32,386 nucleotides of DNA from Nocardia salmonicida NBRC 13393. GTDB lineage: Bacteria > Actinomycetota > Actinomycetes > Mycobacteriales > Mycobacteriaceae. The position numbers and the translations under genes are program-made. The stretch covers positions 1 through 32,386 of the forward strand of contig NZ_BDBR01000028.1 of the NCBI RefSeq assembly GCF_001613085.1, given 5' to 3'. Positions 1-6,958 of this stretch are shown one piece after another; the first letter of the stretch is position 1, and every line of letters begins with the position of its first letter. The notes under the pieces were generated by a model, which saw only the letters and a list, made by a program, of their open reading frames with translations, was not told where the DNA came from and did no database searches.

Positions 1-1132
1 GTGCCGCGCAGGCGGCAGCGTCCAAGGCCCGGGAGCCTTCGTCGTAGCGGTCGTCTATCAGGTCTTGGTTGAGGGCGATGGTTATGGCGCGGCCGGTGGT
101 GGGCACTACGCCGTCGTAGGTCACTGTGCCCGAGAGACCGCCGGTGTGGCCCCAGAGTTCGTTGCCGCACGACATCGTGATCCGCGCCAGGCCGAGGCCG
201 TATGCCCATGTGCTGTCCACTCCGGTCGGTCGGACGTTCTTCATTTCCGCCAATTGCTCGGGTGGGAGCAGCTTTCCGTCCAGCAAGGCGATGAAGAAGT
301 GGTTCAGGTCCGCGCCGGAGGCGACCATGGCGCCTGCCGCGCCTGCCCACGAGACGTTCTGGCTGGTGTAGTCGACTCGCACACCACTGATGTCGGTGTA
401 GCCCTTGGGATGTGGGCCGCGGATGTCGACTTCATCGGGACTCGGGTAGTAGGTGTCGCGCAAGCCGAGCGGCTCGATGATGCGGTGGGTGATCTCGGTG
501 CCTATCGGATTTCCGGTGATCTCCTCGATCACCATCCCGGCGACGGCGTAGTTCGTGTTGGAGTACGCCCATTGCGCATCGGGCTCGAAATCGGCGGGCG
601 TGGTGAGCACGTTGCGGACCGCCGCGGCGATATCCGTTGTCCCCCATCGGACTTCCTCCGTGAGGCCGGCAATCTGTCCCGGCTCGGGTGGCGTCCCGAA
701 CTCGGCCGCGTATTCGGGGAGTCCACTGGTGTGCTGCAAGAGGTTTCGGATGGTGATCCGATTGCCGTCGATGCCCGGCCCGTGCACCACGCCCGGAAGA
801 TACCGTTCCACCGGCGCGTCCAACTCGACCTTGCCCTCGGCCACCAATTGCAGCATCACGGTGGCGACGAATGGCTTGGTGTTGCTGGCTATCCGGAGCC
901 GAGCATGGTCGGGGAACGGCAGGCCGGTATTCAGGTCCGCTACCCCCGTGGTGACCGTCCAGGTGTGGCCGTGATCGGTGATCACCGCCTGAGCTCCCGG
1001 ATAGCCTTGGTGCACCGCACTGTTCAGCGCGTCGGTGATCTGCGCCCGGCCCGCTTCCATGGCATCGGGCGCATAGTCCACGCCGCACGATGTGGCCACC
1101 AAGACCGTCATCCCCAGCATCGCAAGTCTCAT
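1..1132 (-). CDS. Serine hydrolase (D-Ala-D-Ala carboxypeptidase / class C beta-lactamase fold), probable lipoprotein, cut by the window edge
   Basis: The frame is open from an ATG at 1132 to base 1, giving 377 visible residues with no stop, so the C terminus lies outside the window. The start at 1132 is chosen over an in-frame ATG at 1138 because AGGGG lies 6 nt upstream of it. The N terminus is hydrophobic and ends in a weak lipobox (ATSC, Cys16), suggesting export and lipid anchoring. The active-site triad of the penicillin-binding/beta-lactamase fold is visible: SNTK (Ser83, Lys86), YSN (Tyr190) and HTG (His329-Gly331). Length and motif spacing match secreted DD-peptidases such as the Streptomyces R61 enzyme. 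Substrate (peptidoglycan peptide, beta-lactam or ester) cannot be decided from sequence. Confidence 0.88.
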   Translation of the reverse strand, partial: MRLAMLGMTVLVATSCGVDYAPDAMEAGRAQITDALNSAVHQGYPGAQAVITDHGHTWTVTTGVADLNTGLPFPDHARLRIASNTKPFVATVMLQLVAEGKVELDAPVERYLPGVVHGPGIDGNRITIRNLLQHTSGLPEYAAEFGTPPEPGQIAGLTEEVRWGTTDIAAAVRNVLTTPADFEPDAQWAYSNTNYAVAGMVIEEITGNPIGTEITHRIIEPLGLRDTYYPSPDEVDIRGPHPKGYTDISGVRVDYTSQNVSWAGAAGAMVASGADLNHFFIALLDGKLLPPEQLAEMKNVRPTGVDSTWAYGLGLARITMSCGNELWGHTGGLSGTVTYDGVVPTTGRAITIALNQDLIDDRYDEGSRALDAAACAA

Positions 1133-1726
1133 CCGCATCCCCTGAAACTAGGGCGAACGACCTGTCATGAGGAGCCTGCCGCCACCCCGATACCCGGTGG
1201 TGCTGGCACCACTACCGACCAGCCACCACTGGCTACCTGCCAGCTGGGCGATAGGGCGGAACTCGTCGCGGCACGCGCTGGAACTCAGTCGGGGAATCGA
1301 CTATTACGTACAACAACTCACGCAACAAACATCGCTGGTGTTCCACTGACAATAAGCCACATAAAGACATGTGTTGCTGTGAACCGTCACTGAATTGCTC
1401 GGCGATGGCAACGAAATCGAGGAGCTATGGAGGAGCATTTCCACGAGGCCGATCACCCTTCTCAGTGTGTCCTCGGTGGTACCGTCGCGACTTACGCACC
1501 CACAGGTGGAGCGGACTTCCAGCTCGGCCGCCGGGCCGGTGCGGACAGTTGCCATAGCCGTCCCAAAAGTAAAACGGTTCCGTTACACTTCCATTCTCGA
1601 TGATGCCAGTTTCGGATAATCACTACGCGCCGTAGATATTTCGTTTGCGCGGTGGTTGCGTCGCAGCAGGCTTCGGCCTTTCGACCGGGCTTCGTCGGAT
1701 CGCCACCTGAATGGGAGAACGCAACG
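1133..1726. other. 594 bp intergenic stretch without a convincing gene
   Basis: This gap separates the divergent serine hydrolase and the secreted glycine-rich protein. It is lower in GC than its surroundings. Short open frames here have no signal peptide, domain or ribosome binding site that I trust. It contains one palindrome (1573-1584, listed separately) and a possible -10 hexamer GATAAT at 1615-1620 for the rightward gene, with no clear -35. Confidence 0.5.
1573..1584. promoter_or_regulatory. Palindromic operator-like site AACGG-TT-CCGTT
   Basis: AACGG and CCGTT form a perfect 5+2+5 palindrome inside a short A/T-rich patch. The style resembles TetR-family operators, but no TetR gene is adjacent. 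It lies about 140 bp upstream of the gene at 1727 and could regulate it. Recognition is by pattern only. Confidence 0.35.
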
Positions 1727-2410
1727 ATGCGTGAAGTTCGAATTGCACTAGCGTCGGCTCTGACCGGCGTCGCGATGCTGGGGACAATGGTGAGTGCTAC
1801 CGGATCCGCCTCGGCAGCTCCGGTAGCGCAGATCAATTGGGATACCCGCGTCGACGGGGCGACTGTGGTTGCCGAAGTCAGTTCCGGGAGTTTTCGGCAC
1901 GCTGGAAACGCTGTCGAGCTCACCGACTCGGCCGGGACGGTAGTCCTACGGGTGCCGTTGACGTTCGCGCTTGCCGGTCGGTCGATCCCGTTCGCCGCCG
2001 ACATCAGCGACAGCACCCTGCGGTTGACGGCCGATCAGGCACAATCAGCCGCGCTCGGCCTTGCACCCGTGTCGCCGGTACCCGCCGAAACTCCGGTGGC
2101 CGCAGGCGTGACCGCGATCGACGGCCCGTCAACCGAGGGCCGTCAGCGCGACATTCCCGGCGCCATCGAGTTGGGGCGAGTCATCGGTGCCGCAGTGGGC
2201 GGTGCGATCGGCTTCGCCGCCGGCTGCGTGCTCGGCGGGCTCGGAACCGGTGCCGCAGTGGGTGCCACGACCGCTGGGATCTTGGCCATTGCCGGTGCGA
2301 TTGTCGGCTGCGCCACGGCGGGAGTCAGCTTCGTGCAGGTCGGATCCGTAGCAGGCAGCGCACTCGGCGGTGGGGTCGGCGCCGTAGTCGGTACCCTATT
2401 GCCCGCGTGA
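1727..2410 (+). CDS. Secreted protein with glycine-rich C-terminal segment
   Basis: 227 residues. The ATG at 1727 is chosen because GGAG lies 9 nt upstream and a clean signal peptide begins there: MREVR n-region, hydrophobic core, SASA then cleavage near residue 30. The mature N-terminal half (about 35-110) looks beta-rich, with alternating hydrophobic strands. The C-terminal half (about 145-227) is made of Gly/Ala-rich hydrophobic stretches with repeated GxxxG spacing, as in glycine-zipper proteins that insert into or pack on membranes. Related secreted orphans are common in Nocardia, but I do not recognise a function. It could be an envelope or cell-surface protein. Confidence 0.8.
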   Translation: MREVRIALASALTGVAMLGTMVSATGSASAAPVAQINWDTRVDGATVVAEVSSGSFRHAGNAVELTDSAGTVVLRVPLTFALAGRSIPFAADISDSTLRLTADQAQSAALGLAPVSPVPAETPVAAGVTAIDGPSTEGRQRDIPGAIELGRVIGAAVGGAIGFAAGCVLGGLGTGAAVGATTAGILAIAGAIVGCATAGVSFVQVGSVAGSALGGGVGAVVGTLLPA

Positions 2411-2493
2411 TCTCCCAGCAGATTCGGCCGACCCGCAACGTCGTGCATGTCCCATGCGTCCGAAGGCTCTGAAATACACCGGTGCCCCAGGAT

Positions 2494-2526
2494 TAGGGGG
2501 CGATCGGAATCAGCAGATCGCCCCTA
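2494..2526. other. Inverted repeat between two secreted-protein genes
   Basis: TAGGGGGCGATC (2494-2505) faces GATCGCCCCTA (2516-2526) across a 10 nt loop; the arms differ by one extra G. It ends 10 nt before the ATG at 2537 and lies 84 nt after the stop of the upstream gene. It may be a terminator for the upstream gene or a hairpin over the translation start of the downstream one. There is no T-tract. Confidence 0.45.
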
Positions 2527-2536
2527 CGCTTCCGAT

Positions 2537-2749
2537 ATGACTCTCACCACCCGGGCGTTGCGCACCGGCATCGCAGCCCTCGCCATTACCGCCGGACTGG
2601 TCGCCGCCGCCAGTCCCGCCGTCGCGGAATCCCCCTCGGGCAGCAGCTCGTTGGGCACCGGCTCCTCCAGCCTGTTGCAGTCCGTGTTCACCGCGATCGG
2701 ATGCGCTGTCGGCGCCAACTCCTGCGGGTCCATCATCATCCCCACGTAA
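2537..2749 (+). CDS. Small secreted protein, 70 residues
   Basis: The ATG at 2537 opens a signal peptide (TTRALRT n-region, Ala/Leu-rich core, AVA cleavage near residue 30). The mature peptide is about 40 residues: Ser/Gly-rich, then hydrophobic with two cysteines (AIGCAV, ANSCGS) that could form one disulfide. An upstream in-frame ATG at 2447 would add 30 charged residues before the signal peptide and is unlikely. No function is recognised. Short secreted peptides of this shape are frequent in Nocardia. Confidence 0.7.
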   Translation: MTLTTRALRTGIAALAITAGLVAAASPAVAESPSGSSSLGTGSSSLLQSVFTAIGCAVGANSCGSIIIPT

Positions 2750-2815
2750 TCGGCCCATACAGAAGCTCCTTACCGCCCGCTGTCCGGTGGGCGGAGGACT
2801 TCGACCAGCGCAGAC

Positions 2816-3028
2816 CTAGTGCTCGCAATCGGTGTGAATCGGCGGACAGTAGATGGTCGTGGAACAGGCGAGACAGGTGTGCGTTCGGTGATGTCCGCCG
2901 ATCCGGAGGCAGGGCATCACACTGACGAGCGACCGCCCTGCCCCGAGTCGGTGCCCGTTCGGACAGAAGCGCGGCGCTGGTTCCGTCCAGCGTCCATTGC
3001 GCAGATAGAGCCGAATCGAGTCGCACAT
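2816..3028 (-). CDS. Small zinc-ribbon-like protein (CPNGH family)
   Basis: 70 residues rich in putative metal ligands: FCPNGH (Cys22, His26), Cys40, GHHRTH (46-50), CLAC (Cys52, Cys55), then Cys61 and Cys68. The pattern "RLYLRNGRW...C.NGH.L...C...GHHRTH.C..C" matches small actinobacterial proteins that I recall as conserved but uncharacterised. Conserved Cys/His spacing makes it more likely real than the overlapping 102-residue frame on the same strand. A CATAAT hexamer about 10 nt before the ATG would suit a leaderless transcript. It probably binds zinc; a role in nucleic-acid or protein binding is only a guess. Confidence 0.72.
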   Translation of the reverse strand: MCDSIRLYLRNGRWTEPAPRFCPNGHRLGAGRSLVSVMPCLRIGGHHRTHTCLACSTTIYCPPIHTDCEH

Positions 3029-3128
3029 ACGTTCGATTATGCACGTCGCCGGGCGGGTACTACGACTGGGCGCACCGACGCCGCAGCGGGCAAGTCACGC
3101 CTGTCCGCTCATGTGGCGAACGCGGCAG

Positions 3129-3869
3129 TCAGTAGTCGAGGGCGTGTTCCGGCTGGCAGACGTACAGGGGGGATGGCAGGTAGCGGACGATGGCGTCCAG
3201 GAGTGGGGCGATGTCGTTGCTCGCGAGGGGTGTACCGCACAGGATGGGCACGACGTCACCGTTGCGAGTGCGGCGGCGGATGCGGTTGTGCAGGTCCCCG
3301 AGGGTGCGAGAATCCGCAGGTTCTTGGTCAGTCAAGGTCTCGACGAGCTTGCGGTACCACCGCTCGGCGGGTTCCTCATGACTTCCTACGGATCCGGCCG
3401 ACACCATCGGGACCAGGTCGATGACGTCGTCGAAGTCGGCACCGGTGCCGGCGGGGACCTGCAATACCAACGGCGCTGCCCCGCGAGTCTCGGCGATCGT
3501 GCGAACACAACGGTCGAAGTCCGCGCCGGGGTGATCGAGCCCGGTGATCAGGCACAGACGGGCGACCTGGTGATCGTCAGCGACTCGCAGCATGGTTTCG
3601 AGCCGCGGGGTGCTTTGCGCGGCGGCGTTCACGACCGCGATCACCCCGTCGGCTACGCGGATGGCGCGTTCCAGGTCGGCGACGGGGGCGTCGCTCGACA
3701 ACGCGGCGACGCGAATCGTGTGCTCGACGTGATCCGTCGACCAGTGGACCGCGTTCTCCGTGTCGCCGAAACATCGGCGCAGACGATGGACCACCCGCTC
3801 CGTCTCGTCGGCATCGCCGATGATCGTGACGTTGCGAATCGACTGTGGGTCAATAGCTTTGGTGCCCAT
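3129..3869 (-). CDS. Degenerate EF-G-like G domain (predicted pseudo-GTPase)
   Basis: 246 residues that align by eye with the G domain of elongation factor G. ADLERAIRVADGVIAVVNA (64-82) matches the EF-G VEVERSLRVLDG region. GADFDRCVRTI (115-125) and APLVLQVPAG...DFDDVIDLV (132-153) match the segment after NKMD. VVPILCGTP...PLLDAIVRYLPSP (207-234) matches the end of the domain. The nucleotide motifs are gone: the P-loop is IIGDADETER (no GKT), DTPG is SSDA (59-62), NKMD is TGLD (109-112). Domains II-V are absent (EF-G is about 700 residues). It cannot act as a normal translocase; a regulatory or ribosome-associated scaffold role is inference. The start at 3869 has GGAG 9 nt upstream. Confidence 0.82.
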   Translation of the reverse strand: MGTKAIDPQSIRNVTIIGDADETERVVHRLRRCFGDTENAVHWSTDHVEHTIRVAALSSDAPVADLERAIRVADGVIAVVNAAAQSTPRLETMLRVADDHQVARLCLITGLDHPGADFDRCVRTIAETRGAAPLVLQVPAGTGADFDDVIDLVPMVSAGSVGSHEEPAERWYRKLVETLTDQEPADSRTLGDLHNRIRRRTRNGDVVPILCGTPLASNDIAPLLDAIVRYLPSPLYVCQPEHALDY

Positions 3870-3960
3870 CGCGCGGTACTCCAGATCGATGTCATCGCAT
3901 CCTCGATCCGCTCACCGTACCCGCGCCCGAGCAGCGCTGGAACGGAATTCCGCCCCAAAG

Positions 3961-3974
3961 TAGAACGTGTTCCT
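3961..3974. promoter_or_regulatory. KstR-like operator before the DUF35/thiolase pair
   Basis: TAGAACGTGTTCCT matches 13 of 14 positions of the published KstR consensus TNNAACNNGTTNNA; only the last base differs. The core GAAC-GT-GTTC is a perfect palindrome. It lies 14 nt before the GTG start at 3989 and abuts a TATACC hexamer that could be the -10 of a leaderless transcript, so a bound repressor would block transcription. The same 11-mer TAGAACGTGTT occurs on the minus strand at 27902-27912. Confidence 0.6.
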
Positions 3975-3988
3975 ATACCGTCGGCCAC

Positions 3989-4435
3989 GTGCAGAAAGAA
4001 CAACGCCCCGCCGTGGCTGACTGGTTCACTGCGGACGACGGCCAGGTTCGCCTCGTGGGAACTCGCTGCAATGACTGCGGCACGCCGTACTTCCCGAAGA
4101 ACACCCTCGCCTGTCGCAATCCGCAATGCGCAGGTACCCATGACGGCTCCGAGCTCGTCGAGTACCTGTTCTCCACGCGTGGCCGGATCTGGTCCTACGC
4201 GGACGCTCGATACAAGCCGCCCGCGCCCTACGTCTCGGCCGATCCCTTCGTGCCCTACGTCGTCGCGGCAGTGGAGCTCGAGGTCGAGCAGATGGTGATT
4301 CTCGGGCAGGTCGTACGCGGTCTCACGGTGGACGACCTGGCCGTTGGCATGCCGGTCGAACTGACCGTCGGCACGCTGTACGAGGACGAGGACGCAGAGC
4401 ACACGGTGTGGATGTGGAGGCCGGTCAATGACTGA
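3989..4435 (+). CDS. DUF35 OB-fold protein with zinc ribbon, thiolase partner
   Basis: 148 residues from a GTG start. A rubredoxin-like zinc ribbon, NDCGTPYFPKN...CRNPQC, supplies four cysteines near residues 29-50. An OB-fold of the DUF35 acyl-CoA-associated family follows. The gene overlaps the thiolase-like gene by 8 nt, the usual pairing for DUF35 proteins, which form complexes with SCP2-thiolase-like enzymes. From memory, the order matches mycobacterial Rv1628c-Rv1627c, reported in the KstR steroid/lipid regulon; the operator upstream supports that reading. It probably helps bind or present an acyl-CoA to the partner. It has no catalytic residues that I recognise. Confidence 0.88.
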   Translation: MQKEQRPAVADWFTADDGQVRLVGTRCNDCGTPYFPKNTLACRNPQCAGTHDGSELVEYLFSTRGRIWSYADARYKPPAPYVSADPFVPYVVAAVELEVEQMVILGQVVRGLTVDDLAVGMPVELTVGTLYEDEDAEHTVWMWRPVND

Positions 4436-5627
4436 TACGAATCGCGACATCGCCGTCCTCGGTGCGGGCATGCACCCGTGGGGCAAGTGGGGGCGCAATT
4501 TCGTCGAATACGGCCTGGTGGCGGCGCGTGCGGCCCTGGCCGATGCCGGGTTGAACCACCGCGACGTCGGCTACATCGCCGGCGCGGACACCATCCGCAA
4601 CGGCTACCCCGGATTCGTCTCGGGCGCGACGTTCGCGCAGGCGCTGGGTTGGTCGGGTGCGCAGATCTCCAGTAGCTACGCCGCCTGCGCCTCCGGCGCA
4701 CAGGCCATCGCCAACGCGCGCGCCCAGATCCTGGCCGGGCTGTGCGAGGTGGCGCTGGTGGTCGGCGCGGATACCACCCCGAAGGGCTTCTTCCAGCCGG
4801 TCGGTGGCGAGCGCCGCGACGACCCCGACTGGTTGCGCTTCCATCTGCTCGGCGCCACCAACCCCATCTATTTCGCGCTCTACGCCCGCCGCCGCATGGC
4901 GTTGCACGGCGCCACCCTCGACGACTTCGCCGCGGTCAAGGTGAAGAACTCCCGGCACGGCCTGAACAACCCGAATGCGCGCTACCGCAAGGAAGTCTCG
5001 GTCGAGGAGATCTCCGCCTCGGCGATCGTGTCGGACCCGTTGCGGCTGCTCGACATCTGCGCGACCAGCGACGGCGGAGCCGCCTTGGTGCTGACGTCGA
5101 TGGATTACGCCCGCCGCCACGGCATCGCGGATCCGGTGCGCATCTCGGCGCTGTCGACGGTCACGCCGACGTTCCCGAAAACCGTGCTCGACCTGCCGGA
5201 TTTCTCGACGGATTCCGCCGTGGCCGTCGAGCCCCCGTCACGCACCTTCCGGTCGGCCATCGCCCACGCCGCCTACGAAGAGGCCGGAATCGGTCCCGCC
5301 GACCTGTCCTTCGCCGAAGTCTATGACCTCTCCACCGCCCTCGAGCTGGACTGGTACGAGGACATCGGGCTCTGCGAGACGGGCGAAGCGGAGGCTCTGC
5401 TGCGCAGTGGCGCAACGACCTTGGGCGGACGGGTACCGGTGAACCCCAGCGGCGGCCTTGCCTGCTTCGGTGAGGCCATTCCCGCCCAGGCCATCTCCCA
5501 GGTCTGCGAGCTCACCTGGCAGTTGCGCGGCCAGGCCGACGGCCGCCAGGTGGATAACGCCCGCGCGGGCATCGCGGTGAACCAAGGTCTCTTCGGTCAT
5601 GGATCGGCGATCATCGCCACTCGCTGA
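4428..5627 (+). CDS. Thiolase-like protein (SCP2-thiolase / lipid-transfer family)
   Basis: 399 residues, thiolase fold. The nucleophile loop SSYAACASGAQA places Cys87 at the usual position, and GADT follows. The C-terminal half has NPSGGLACFGEAIPAQ, where ordinary thiolases have GGxxxGHPxGA: the catalytic His-Pro is replaced by Glu-Ala. NQGLFGHGSA ends the protein. With the DUF35 partner this points to the Ltp-type group, whose characterised member Ltp2 acts as a steroid side-chain aldolase rather than a thiolase. Substrate is likely a steroid or lipid side-chain acyl-CoA; this is inference from the KstR-like site and family. Its start overlaps the preceding stop (ATGACTGA), implying coupled translation. 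Confidence 0.88.
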   Translation: MTDTNRDIAVLGAGMHPWGKWGRNFVEYGLVAARAALADAGLNHRDVGYIAGADTIRNGYPGFVSGATFAQALGWSGAQISSSYAACASGAQAIANARAQILAGLCEVALVVGADTTPKGFFQPVGGERRDDPDWLRFHLLGATNPIYFALYARRRMALHGATLDDFAAVKVKNSRHGLNNPNARYRKEVSVEEISASAIVSDPLRLLDICATSDGGAALVLTSMDYARRHGIADPVRISALSTVTPTFPKTVLDLPDFSTDSAVAVEPPSRTFRSAIAHAAYEEAGIGPADLSFAEVYDLSTALELDWYEDIGLCETGEAEALLRSGATTLGGRVPVNPSGGLACFGEAIPAQAISQVCELTWQLRGQADGRQVDNARAGIAVNQGLFGHGSAIIATR

Positions 5628-5640
5628 CCCTGGAGATCTA

Positions 5641-5671
5641 CCGAAACCCCGGGCTCTGTCCGGGGTTTCGG
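5641..5671. terminator. Strong hairpin between convergent genes
   Basis: CCGAAACCCCGG (5641-5652) and CCGGGGTTTCGG (5660-5671) form a perfect 12 bp stem with a 7 nt loop. It lies 13 nt after the thiolase stop and 23 nt from the end of the convergent azoreductase gene, so it probably ends transcription from both sides. No long U-tract follows, as is common in actinobacteria. Confidence 0.8.
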
Positions 5672-5694
5672 CATCACCGCGCACCGACGCTGCT

Positions 5695-6348
5695 TCAGCT
5701 CGCTATTTCGGCTGGTTCGCGCTCAGCGGTCAGGTCGACTACCCGGTTTCGAGCATGTTCGAGGGACCGCAGTAGGCGCTCACCGCCGAATTCATCGTTG
5801 CCCGTGTAGACGAACTCGACCTCATCGATGCCGATGAAACCCAGCGCCGTGCGCAAATACGGCTCTACGTGATTCATGCTCGCCAGCGGACCGCCCACCT
5901 CGTAGCCGGCGTCGCCGGTGCCGACGATGACGAAGGCGCGCTTGCCCGAGGTGAGTGGCGTGTACGGCGCCACGGCATCGGGGTCGAAGGAGAACGTACG
6001 GCCGACCCGGACGATCTGATCGATATAGGCCTTCAACATCGCCGGTACCCCGAAGTTGTACATAGGGACTCCGAGCACCAGCACGTCGGAGGCGAACAGC
6101 TCGTCCACCAACCGGTCGCTGTAGGCCAGCACCTCGCGCATCTGCGGGGTGCGCTGTGTCGGTGTGGTGAAAGCGGCGGCGATCCACTCCTCGGTGAGGT
6201 GCGGTGGCGGTTCGTGGCCGAGGTCGCGGCGGATCACCGTGTCACCGGGTCGGCCCTCGCTCCAGCGCGCGACGAACTCCCCGGTCAGCGTGCGGGTGTG
6301 GGAGCGCGAACGGCGCGGGCTCGCGTCGAGCTGAAGTAGCTGGGCCAT
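5695..6348 (-). CDS. azoR: FMN-dependent NAD(P)H azoreductase / quinone reductase (AzoR family)
   Basis: 217 residues of flavodoxin-like fold, close to the usual AzoR length. The FMN phosphate loop is DASPRRSRSHTR (8-19), and PMYNFGVPAMLKAYID (95-110) is the typical flavin-contacting segment. GTGDAGY lies near the second flavin loop. The family reduces azo bonds and quinones by two-electron transfer and is linked to electrophile and oxidative stress. It is divergent from an HxlR-family regulator that begins 134 bp away; many HxlR/YodB proteins control just such a reductase in response to quinones or diamide. Confidence 0.9.
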   Translation of the reverse strand: MAQLLQLDASPRRSRSHTRTLTGEFVARWSEGRPGDTVIRRDLGHEPPPHLTEEWIAAAFTTPTQRTPQMREVLAYSDRLVDELFASDVLVLGVPMYNFGVPAMLKAYIDQIVRVGRTFSFDPDAVAPYTPLTSGKRAFVIVGTGDAGYEVGGPLASMNHVEPYLRTALGFIGIDEVEFVYTGNDEFGGERLLRSLEHARNRVVDLTAEREPAEIAS

Positions 6349-6482
6349 CTCTGATGCTCCTGTCGGGACTGGGTCGGCTTACGGGATCGAGCCTGCCCGA
6401 GGGGGAATATCCGCGTAAGAACGCACATTTCTGTTACCCAGTACCCTTTTCCATACCTTTGCCGGTGAGACGAGGACGTGGC

Positions 6483-6824
6483 GTGACGAAACGTAAGCAG
6501 GATCTCGATTTCGACTGCCCCGTCGAGGTCACCCTCGATGTGATCGGCGGCAAATGGAAGGGCATGATCGTCTTCCATCTGAGTGAGGGAACGGCGCGGT
6601 TCAACGAGATGCGCCGCGCCATGCCGCACGTGACCCAGCGAATGCTGACCGCGCAGCTGCGCGAACTCGAGCGCGACGGCGTCCTCACCCACACCGTGTA
6701 TCCGGAGGTCCCGCCCCGCGTCGAGTACGAGCTGACCCACTTCGGCCGCGATCTCGTCCCGATCATCCAGCTGATGGAGACCTGGGGCGAGCAGTACCGG
6801 AAGCAGCTCCCGCAGGCCGGGTAG
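6483..6824 (+). CDS. HxlR-family winged-helix regulator
   Basis: 113 residues from a GTG preceded by GAGGA at 6 nt; a longer open frame upstream overlaps the azoreductase and is not used. FDCPVEVTLDVIGGKWKG (10-27) is the HxlR signature with Cys12 at the position that senses electrophiles in YodB/HypR-type members. FNEMRRAMPHVTQRMLTAQLRELERDGVL is the winged helix-turn-helix. Divergent placement next to the AzoR-like gene suggests it represses that gene. In the shared region, TACCCA and TACCCT repeats near 6434-6448 may be part of its operator; this is weak. Confidence 0.9.
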   Translation: MTKRKQDLDFDCPVEVTLDVIGGKWKGMIVFHLSEGTARFNEMRRAMPHVTQRMLTAQLRELERDGVLTHTVYPEVPPRVEYELTHFGRDLVPIIQLMETWGEQYRKQLPQAG

Positions 6825-6877
6825 CCAACCGGCACGCGCACCCCGACCGCTGGATCCGAACCCGCACCTGTGCGCGC

Positions 6878-6922
6878 GGGGTATCGGTGCCGCGCGGAAT
6901 TCGAGATACTGTTCGATACCCC
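6878..6922. promoter_or_regulatory. Spaced inverted repeat upstream of the four-gene membrane operon
   Basis: GGGGTATCG (6878-6886) and CGATACCCC (6914-6922) are perfect 9 bp reverse complements separated by 27 bp. The right arm ends 36 bp before the GTG at 6959. Spacing of about three and a half helical turns between arm centres could suit a dimer of dimers or DNA looping. No known regulator is assigned. Confidence 0.45.
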
Positions 6923-6958
6923 GCAGACCGGGCGCTTCGACACATCGGAGGAACTGCC

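Noticed and set aside
65..1393. 442-codon plus-strand frame
   Set aside because: Antisense of the serine hydrolase, whose three catalytic motifs are clear on the minus strand.
1304..1555. 83-codon minus-strand frame in the intergenic gap
   Set aside because: Cys-rich, no RBS, no recognisable domain; considered a TetR remnant because of the nearby palindrome but no HTH could be read.
2736..3044. 102-codon minus-strand frame overlapping the small zinc-ribbon gene
   Set aside because: Patternless sequence, while the overlapping 70-residue frame shows ordered Cys/His ligands.
3039..4298. 419-codon plus-strand frame
   Set aside because: It runs antisense to the EF-G-like gene and out of frame with the DUF35 gene; no motif and no signal peptide.
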